A stretch of DNA of 64,000 nucleotides. Origin: Cognataquiflexum rubidum (GTDB lineage Bacteria; Bacteroidota; Bacteroidia; Cytophagales; Cyclobacteriaceae). The DNA is taken from NCBI RefSeq assembly GCF_022538115.1, contig NZ_JAKZAL010000012.1, positions 62,001-126,000 of the forward strand, read 5' to 3'. The notes under the pieces are model-generated. The model made no database searches. It was not told the origin of the DNA and saw only the letters and a program-made list of their open reading frames with translations. The position numbers and the translations under genes are program-made. How positions within the stretch are numbered: position 1 is the first letter of the stretch; every line of letters starts with the position of its first letter. Positions 59,671-64,000 of the stretch are shown piece after piece.

Positions 59671-60950
59671 AAAAAAGAATATTTTCAGGCCTGCTGCTCG
59701 CCATATTTGGGTTTATTATTTCCTGCAAAAGCCCTGAAACCAACACCGACATCCCGGAAGAGGAGATCAAGCCACTGACACTTTCAGACGAAGAACTCCA
59801 AGACAAAGTATTGGGAATGCTTGTGGGTTCGGCAATCGGAGATGCCATGGGCGCACCAACAGAAATGTGGTCACGGGAAATGATCAGCGCAGAATATGGT
59901 TTTGTACAGGACTTGGACTCCATGGTCAGGGAAGTATCACCTGAGGGAATTTGGAAAGCCAACCTACCCGCCGGCGGTACCACTGACGATACGAGATGGA
60001 AGAAACTCGCCTTCGAATATCTTGCAGGCGAAAACCCAAAGTCACTCGATCCAAAGCAGTTCGCCTCCCATATCCTGGCACAATTTGACGGGTATCTTGC
60101 TGAATACAAAACCATCGAAAGCGAAACCGCCGAACCCTTTGAAGCAAATTCCCTTAAAGTGGGTTGGTTGCAGGAATGGGCAAAACCCGCTCGCCCCTAT
60201 GTCAAAAATGACCTGAACGGCTATCAGATCGGACTCAGTACTTTCTATGGTGGGGAAATGGTCTGCGCAGGATTGCTTTATGCGCCTGCGATCGGGGCGT
60301 TTTTTCCTGAAAACCCCGAAAAAGCCTATGCTGAGGCCTTCAAATTAGCCTTGTTTGATATCGGCTATGCGAAAGACATCACGGCACTTTCCGCAGCGAT
60401 GACCTCCGCAGCCATGAAAAAAGATGCCAACCAAGCCGGAGTCCTCGACGTGCTGAGGTCAGTCGATCCGGAGCAATATTATGGGGCAAGGTTGGTAGGA
60501 AGAAGTTCCTACAGAATCCTGCAGACCGCCCTGCAGATCGTGCAGGAGGCCAAAGCCATCAACGAAGCCAAGGTCACCACCGAAGAGGAAAGGATCGCAA
60601 ACGTCCAAAAATGGACTCCCGAGTACCTTCAGCCTGCCTTCGAAAAACTCGACCAACACCTGCAAGACATGCCTTTCCATGCCGGAGAAATCCACCTTCA
60701 GGTTCTGACAGCCATGATTTTTGCGGATTTTGATTTTGAGAAAACACTCATTTTCCTTGTCAACTATGGCAGGGACAACGACACCACAGCAGCTATCGCC
60801 GGAGCAATATTGGGAGCATATTATGGTTTCGACCGACTTCCCGAGCAGATGAAAAATCAAGTTCTCGAGGTCAATAAAAATGAATTGGACATCGACTTGG
60901 TGGAATTGTCGAAGAATATGACTGAGAATCTATTGAGGAGGTATGAGTGA
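59667..60950 (+). CDS. ADP-ribosylglycohydrolase-family lipoprotein
   Basis: 427 residues with an SPII signal (RIFSGLLLAIFGFIISC, Cys near residue 20) and an acidic linker. The all-helical ADP-ribosylglycohydrolase fold follows with the dinuclear metal motifs GSAIGDAMGAPTE, GGTTDDTRW and VNYGRDNDTTAAIAGAI. The family cleaves ADP-ribose or related N-glycosidic bonds. As a lipoprotein the enzyme must act in the periplasm or on the surface, where a nucleoside- or sugar-like substrate is more plausible than ADP-ribosylated protein. The 4-bp overlap with a cytoplasmic MtnK-like kinase suggests hydrolysis outside followed by phosphorylation inside. Confidence 0.88.
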   Translation: MKKRIFSGLLLAIFGFIISCKSPETNTDIPEEEIKPLTLSDEELQDKVLGMLVGSAIGDAMGAPTEMWSREMISAEYGFVQDLDSMVREVSPEGIWKANLPAGGTTDDTRWKKLAFEYLAGENPKSLDPKQFASHILAQFDGYLAEYKTIESETAEPFEANSLKVGWLQEWAKPARPYVKNDLNGYQIGLSTFYGGEMVCAGLLYAPAIGAFFPENPEKAYAEAFKLALFDIGYAKDITALSAAMTSAAMKKDANQAGVLDVLRSVDPEQYYGARLVGRSSYRILQTALQIVQEAKAINEAKVTTEEERIANVQKWTPEYLQPAFEKLDQHLQDMPFHAGEIHLQVLTAMIFADFDFEKTLIFLVNYGRDNDTTAAIAGAILGAYYGFDRLPEQMKNQVLEVNKNELDIDLVELSKNMTENLLRRYE

Positions 60951-61033
60951 GTGAGTTAAGGGTTAGTTGGTTAATTGGTTAATGGTTAATTGGTTATTTG
61001 AAGCCTTGTTTAAAGAAACATTTTAAATAAAAT

Positions 61034-61065
61034 ACACGTGTAAAAATATAGGTATTGACACGTGT
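61034..61065. promoter_or_regulatory. Twin ACACGTGT palindromes, toxin-antitoxin operator
   Basis: Two copies of the perfect palindrome ACACGTGT (61034-61041 and 61058-61065), both followed by AAA, lie 24 bp apart and 38-69 bp upstream of the antitoxin start. Spacing close to two helical turns and location suit binding of two RHH dimers for autorepression. Confidence 0.7.
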
Positions 61066-61102
61066 AAATTTTATTTCTAAATTGGTATTTAAATTCAAAG
61101 CT

Positions 61103-61351
61103 ATGAATTCGAAACTGACGCTAACGATTGAGAAATCAGTCATTGAAAACGCCAAAAAATACGCCCGAAAGAGGGAAAGGAGTCTCTCGGATTTGATTGA
61201 AAACTACCTGAAAGCCTTGACTAATGAAGAACCTTTACCTGAAAATGAATTGACTCCGATTGTCAAATCTTTGAAAGGCTCATTTAAAATGCCGGAAAAT
61301 TTCGATTATAAGAAAGAATTAACAGACCGCCTATCTGAAAAATATTTATAA
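61103..61351 (+). CDS. RHH-type antitoxin (DUF6364-like)
   Basis: 82 residues from the ATG at 61103 (the open frame further up runs through the operator). The ribbon-helix-helix domain reads KLTLTIEKSVIENAKKYARK, then RERSLSDLIENYLKAL, followed by an acidic linker and a C-terminal toxin-binding tail (FKMPENFDYKKELTDRLSEKYL). This is the DUF6364 form of antitoxin common in Bacteroidota. The stop shares one base with the start of the PIN toxin gene (TAATG), the classic coupled arrangement. Confidence 0.88.
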   Translation: MNSKLTLTIEKSVIENAKKYARKRERSLSDLIENYLKALTNEEPLPENELTPIVKSLKGSFKMPENFDYKKELTDRLSEKYL

Positions 61352-61767
61352 TGGAAACTGTTTTAATAGATACAGATGTTATCCTCGATTTCTTTTTTGA
61401 CAGAAAACCATTTTCAGAAGAAGCATCAAGACTTTTGAGTTTATGTGAAAAAGGAGAAGTCAAAGGTTTTGTTACTTCTATCATGTTGAGCAATGTCTAT
61501 TATTTACTGCGGAAAACAGCAAACCATGAAAAGGTGATTGAAAATCTAAAAATGCTGATGAACATCATCGATGTCACCACAACAAACAAAAATACTGTCA
61601 TTGAGGCACTTAACTCTGAATTCAAAGATTTTGAGGATGCGCTTCAGAATTTCTCAGCCAAAAATGAAAAAGAAATCAAAGTCATCATTACCAGAAATAT
61701 TAAAGATTATAAATCAAGCACTTTATCCATAATGACCCCGGAATCTTATCTGAAATCAGCCAATTAG
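61351..61767 (+). CDS. PIN-domain toxin, VapC-like
   Basis: 138 residues of PIN-domain nuclease: acidic residues in VLIDTDVILDFFFD (Asp7, Asp9), a helical middle (FVTSIMLSNVYYLLRK), FKDFEDALQ (Asp93, Asp96 and Glu95) and IITRNIKDYKSS (Asp119) near the end. The four-acid metal site looks complete, so the toxin may be active as an RNase. Together with the preceding RHH antitoxin it forms a type II toxin-antitoxin locus. Confidence 0.88.
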   Translation: METVLIDTDVILDFFFDRKPFSEEASRLLSLCEKGEVKGFVTSIMLSNVYYLLRKTANHEKVIENLKMLMNIIDVTTTNKNTVIEALNSEFKDFEDALQNFSAKNEKEIKVIITRNIKDYKSSTLSIMTPESYLKSAN

Positions 61768-61823
61768 AAAGGTCATTTTGAAATCATAAGTCTCTTGGAG
61801 CTCTAATGTTTCTCGAAAAAAAA

Positions 61824-62774
61824 ATGAAAAGAAAAACGACAACCAAATGGCTTCTCTGCTTACTGACCTGCCTTTTCTTTGAAGCGCTTTCTGCATATAG
61901 TCAAACGAATGTGGCAATAACGATAGATGATGTACCAAACACCCGGCAATTTAAAACGGATGATTTTCAATCTCATTTACTAGATAAACTGGATTCATTA
62001 AATATTCCGGTTGCAATTTTTATCAATGAAGGATTGCTCTATAAAACTGATTCAATTGCCAGAAATTTTAAACTCTTGGTTGATTGGGCAAAAAAGGATT
62101 TTGTTACTCTTGGTAACCACACGTTTAGCCATGCCAGGTATTCAGATGTGGGGTTTGGACCATTCAAGGCAGATGTTAAAAAAGGTGAATTCATCAGCCG
62201 GGAGCTCTCAGGCAAATACAATAAACCACTTCAATATTTTCGGTTCCCATTCAATGATTTAGGGAAAGATTCCGTCCAACAAATTTTGATTCACAGCTTT
62301 CTCAAGGAAAAAAAGTACATCAGCACTCCTTTCACAGTGGAAAGTTCTGATTGGATGTTCAATTATATCTATGAGTATTATCTTTCACATTCTGAACCAG
62401 AAAAGGCAAAGGAAATCGGTGAGTTATATGTTTCCAAAACCATAGATTATTTCCATTTTTTTGATTCCCTTTCTATAGAAAAATATGGAAGAAAAGTGAA
62501 CCAAATCTTTCTTTGTCATGATAATGCTTTGAACTCCAAATACCTTGGTGAAATCGTCCGGAAGTTAAAAGAGGAAAACTACAACTTCATTAGTCTGGAA
62601 ACCGCTCTACAAGACACTGTTTACCTCCAAGAAAATCAGTATTATCAAAAATGGGGAGTTTCTTGGTTCTACAGGTGGATGCCTGTGCAGCAGGAAAGAA
62701 CCCGTTGGATGAGGTTAGAACCAGATTTGAGTCTGATTGAATCATTATACCGAGAATTAACGGATAAAGAATAA
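61824..62774 (+). CDS. Exported polysaccharide deacetylase (CE4)
   Basis: 316 residues from the ATG at 61824 (an ATG six codons earlier is possible). A signal peptide (TTKWLLCLLTCLFFEALSAYSQ) is followed by a NodB domain with motif 1 VAITIDDVPNTR, motif 2 LGNHTFSHARYSD (HxxxH), motif 3 FRFPFND and a late IFLCHDNALNSKYLGEIV segment (His). All catalytic residues appear present. Glycan substrate unknown. It lies between the two toxin-antitoxin loci, 56 bp after the PIN toxin stop. Confidence 0.87.
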   Translation: MKRKTTTKWLLCLLTCLFFEALSAYSQTNVAITIDDVPNTRQFKTDDFQSHLLDKLDSLNIPVAIFINEGLLYKTDSIARNFKLLVDWAKKDFVTLGNHTFSHARYSDVGFGPFKADVKKGEFISRELSGKYNKPLQYFRFPFNDLGKDSVQQILIHSFLKEKKYISTPFTVESSDWMFNYIYEYYLSHSEPEKAKEIGELYVSKTIDYFHFFDSLSIEKYGRKVNQIFLCHDNALNSKYLGEIVRKLKEENYNFISLETALQDTVYLQENQYYQKWGVSWFYRWMPVQQERTRWMRLEPDLSLIESLYRELTDKE

Positions 62775-62890
62775 AGAAATGGAAAAGCCCTTCTTTCTCC
62801 CAATTGAAGAATCCTTGTTCAAACCAAATCCCATAAAAATCAATAAACCAAACAGAATTCATCTTGCTGGCGAAATAGCAGGTTTTGATA

Positions 62891-62925
62891 AAAAAAAAGC
62901 CCTGAAGAATTAACTACAGGGCTTT
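62891..62925 (-). terminator. Rho-independent terminator
   Basis: The hairpin arms AAAGCCCTG and CAGGGCTTT have loop AAGAATTAACTA. On the minus strand it is followed by T8. It fits as the terminator of the gene whose remnant ends at 62947, and on the plus strand it may still serve the deacetylase gene. Confidence 0.75.
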
Positions 62926-62946
62926 GGTCTTCAATAGTGGTTAAGT

Positions 62947-63090
62947 TTACAAGAAAAGGGTTTTTGTTCTTCCGGTCGCGTCAGTGACTTTCAATGACAC
63001 TTCATTGGCATTCAGATTTTTTAAGTGATAGACTTTTGTAAAAGCTTCGGCTTGGTCGATTTTTCTGAATTTGGTTGACTCCCCACGCGA
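62947..63090 (-). pseudogene. C-terminal remnant of an unknown gene
   Basis: The minus strand reads GESTKFRKIDQAEAFTKVYHL, then KNLNANEVSLKVTDATGRTKTLFL and a stop, followed 22 bp later by a good terminator. Upstream of this the frame is broken. The text looks like the end of a beta-rich secreted enzyme, perhaps a metallophosphatase-type C-terminal domain, but identity is uncertain. Insertion of the HipBA locus may have removed the rest of the gene. Confidence 0.5.
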
Positions 63091-63179
63091 TTTGGTTTAT
63101 TAGACTCATGCTTTTCTAATTTCAAATTAATTTTTATTGCATGAAAAATAATTCACTATATATATAAATAAGATTTAAT

Positions 63180-63195
63180 GAATGAATATTCATTC
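63180..63195. promoter_or_regulatory. HipB operator palindrome
   Basis: A perfect 16-bp palindrome GAATGAATATTCATTC lies 74-89 bp upstream of the hipB start in very AT-rich DNA. HipB-like XRE antitoxins bind such dyads and repress their own operon together with HipA. Confidence 0.6.
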
Positions 63196-63268
63196 GTATA
63201 ATATTTAATTAAAAAAAATGTTTAAATTTGTATTGTATACCATTCATAAAATACTATATTACTATATA

Positions 63269-63625
63269 ATGACTGACAAATCATCCAAAAATTGGTTTTC
63301 TATGAGCGATCAAGCTTTAACAGAGCAAATCGGTACTTTTGTGAGGCATCACCGTGTGAAACAAAATAAAACACAGGATACTTTGGCCTTGGAATCCGGC
63401 ATCAGCCGCTCGACTTTGAGTCTTTTGGAGCGGGGAGAAACGGTCACGGTCGCCACCCTAATCCAGGTATTGCGGATGCTTTACAGGTTGGACATCATGG
63501 ATTCATTTGAAATAAAAGAGACAATAAGTCCGTTGGACCTGGTTAAAAAACAAAAAGTCAATCGGCAGCGGGTTAGGCTGAAATCCAAGGGAACTGAAAA
63601 AAAAGAGGAACAAATCGATTGGTAA
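63269..63625 (+). CDS. hipB: HipB-like XRE antitoxin
   Basis: 118 residues from the ATG at 63269 (the frame is open further up, but that part is AT-rich leader with no conserved text). The HTH_3 domain spans about 18-75: IGTFVRHHRVKQNKTQDTLA, LESGISRSTLSLLERGE, VATLIQVLRMLYRLD. A basic C-terminal tail (KKQKVNRQRVRLKSKG) follows. HipB proteins bind and silence the HipA kinase and repress the operon. The stop is 3 bp before the HipA start. Confidence 0.9.
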   Translation: MTDKSSKNWFSMSDQALTEQIGTFVRHHRVKQNKTQDTLALESGISRSTLSLLERGETVTVATLIQVLRMLYRLDIMDSFEIKETISPLDLVKKQKVNRQRVRLKSKGTEKKEEQIDW

Positions 63626-63628
63626 GAC

Positions 63629-64000
63629 ATGGAGGTAGCTAGTGTTTCTATTTGGGGGAAATCTGTTGGAGCTGTCGCTTGGGATGGAAAAGCCGGTTAT
63701 GCAATATTTGAATTTGAGCCTAAATTCAGGCAACTTAGTTGGGATTTGTCTCCATTAAAAATGCCCGTTGGAATAATCCAAAGTAAATTTTCATTTCCTG
63801 ACCTCCGTGGAGGAAAAAATCCAGAATATGACACATTCAAGGGATTACCGGGACTATTGGCAGATGCGTTGCCCGACAGATATGGTAACCAACTAATCAA
63901 CTTATGGCTAGCTCAGCAAGGCCGTCCTACGGATAGCATGAATCCTGTAGAAATGCTCTGTTTCATAGGAACCCGGGGCATGGGCGCATTAGAATTTGAA
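63629..64000 (+). CDS. hipA: HipA-like Ser/Thr kinase toxin, partial at window end
   Basis: The first 124 residues are present and the gene runs off the window. It begins MEVASVSIWGKSVGAVAWDG, an N-subdomain beta barrel (Couple_hipA), and continues PKFRQLSWDLSPLKMPV. The family hallmark FKGLPGLLADALPDRYGNQL follows, then NPVEMLCFIGTRGMGALEFE, where the GxRGMGAL loop is the canonical HipA signature. HipA phosphorylates glutamyl-tRNA synthetase in E. coli; the target of this branch is unknown. It starts 3 bp after the hipB stop, the usual HipBA order. Confidence 0.9.
   Translation, partial: MEVASVSIWGKSVGAVAWDGKAGYAIFEFEPKFRQLSWDLSPLKMPVGIIQSKFSFPDLRGGKNPEYDTFKGLPGLLADALPDRYGNQLINLWLAQQGRPTDSMNPVEMLCFIGTRGMGALEFE

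Larger units (their letters stand above)
62775..63268. other. Gene-poor gap before the HipBA locus
   Basis: Contains a terminator (62891-62925), a C-terminal gene remnant (62947-63090, minus) and an AT-rich region with the HipB operator (63180-63195). I see no intact gene. Confidence 0.6.

Overview
The window looks like a piece of a Bacteroidota chromosome of the order Cytophagales, probably close to Cyclobacteriaceae (for example Algoriphagus-like). This is inferred from gene content: two giant secreted proteins with type IX secretion (T9SS) C-terminal sorting domains, many SPII lipoproteins with a Cys right after the signal peptide, SprB-like and FISUMP domains, a SusC-type carboxypeptidase-regulatory segment, DUF5723, DUF1573 and DUF6526-like proteins, AT-rich leaders with few Shine-Dalgarno sequences, and moderately low GC. 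There is no rRNA, one tRNA (Gly, anticodon CCC), no transposase, no CRISPR array and no prophage.

Layout. 0.6-5.4 kb is housekeeping and catabolism: a small membrane protein, a COG2509-type FAD oxidoreductase, and tryptophan 2,3-dioxygenase divergent from glutaryl-CoA dehydrogenase. 6-40 kb is an accessory cell-surface and signalling region. It holds a 1156-residue T9SS protein with two remnant genes upstream, a 190-bp tandem repeat array, a 2206-residue T9SS HYR-repeat protein, three paralogous FISUMP lipoproteins, a collagen-like lipoprotein, two hybrid-free histidine kinases each paired with a NarL/LuxR-type response regulator, a third orphan NarL regulator, and several decayed genes (an AAA+ ATPase, a NarL regulator, an AraC regulator broken by a frameshift). 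40.6-52.8 kb is mixed core genes: YtxH protein, tRNA-Gly, DUF1573 protein, trpS, a polysaccharide deacetylase, an AGE-family epimerase lipoprotein, a DUF4139/MuiA-like protein carrying a SusC-like insert, small outer-membrane proteins and a GMC oxidoreductase. 52.9-60.9 kb holds lipid catabolism (acyl-CoA ligase, acyl-CoA dehydrogenase), an M28 peptidase, and a two-gene unit of a small-molecule kinase and an ADP-ribosylglycohydrolase lipoprotein. 61-64 kb holds two toxin-antitoxin loci (RHH/PIN and HipB/HipA), both with palindromic operators; HipA runs off the window end.

Most interesting signal. An identical 16-bp motif with the 7-2-7 geometry of NarL-family binding sites (TACCCCA, AA, AGGAGTA) lies 50-90 bp upstream of the FISUMP lipoprotein at 37.4 kb and of the collagen-like lipoprotein at 35.1 kb. 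A third copy sits inside a 42-bp near-perfect palindrome at 34.0 kb. All three lie next to NarL-type regulators. I infer a small regulon in which a kinase/regulator pair controls surface lipoproteins and which has expanded by duplication in this region; this is not proven. Other notable structure: a duplicated four-HYR block and exact 239-240-bp internal repeats in the two T9SS proteins, a shared unnamed ~250-residue C-terminal module, and a terminator copied together with a now-dead regulator gene.
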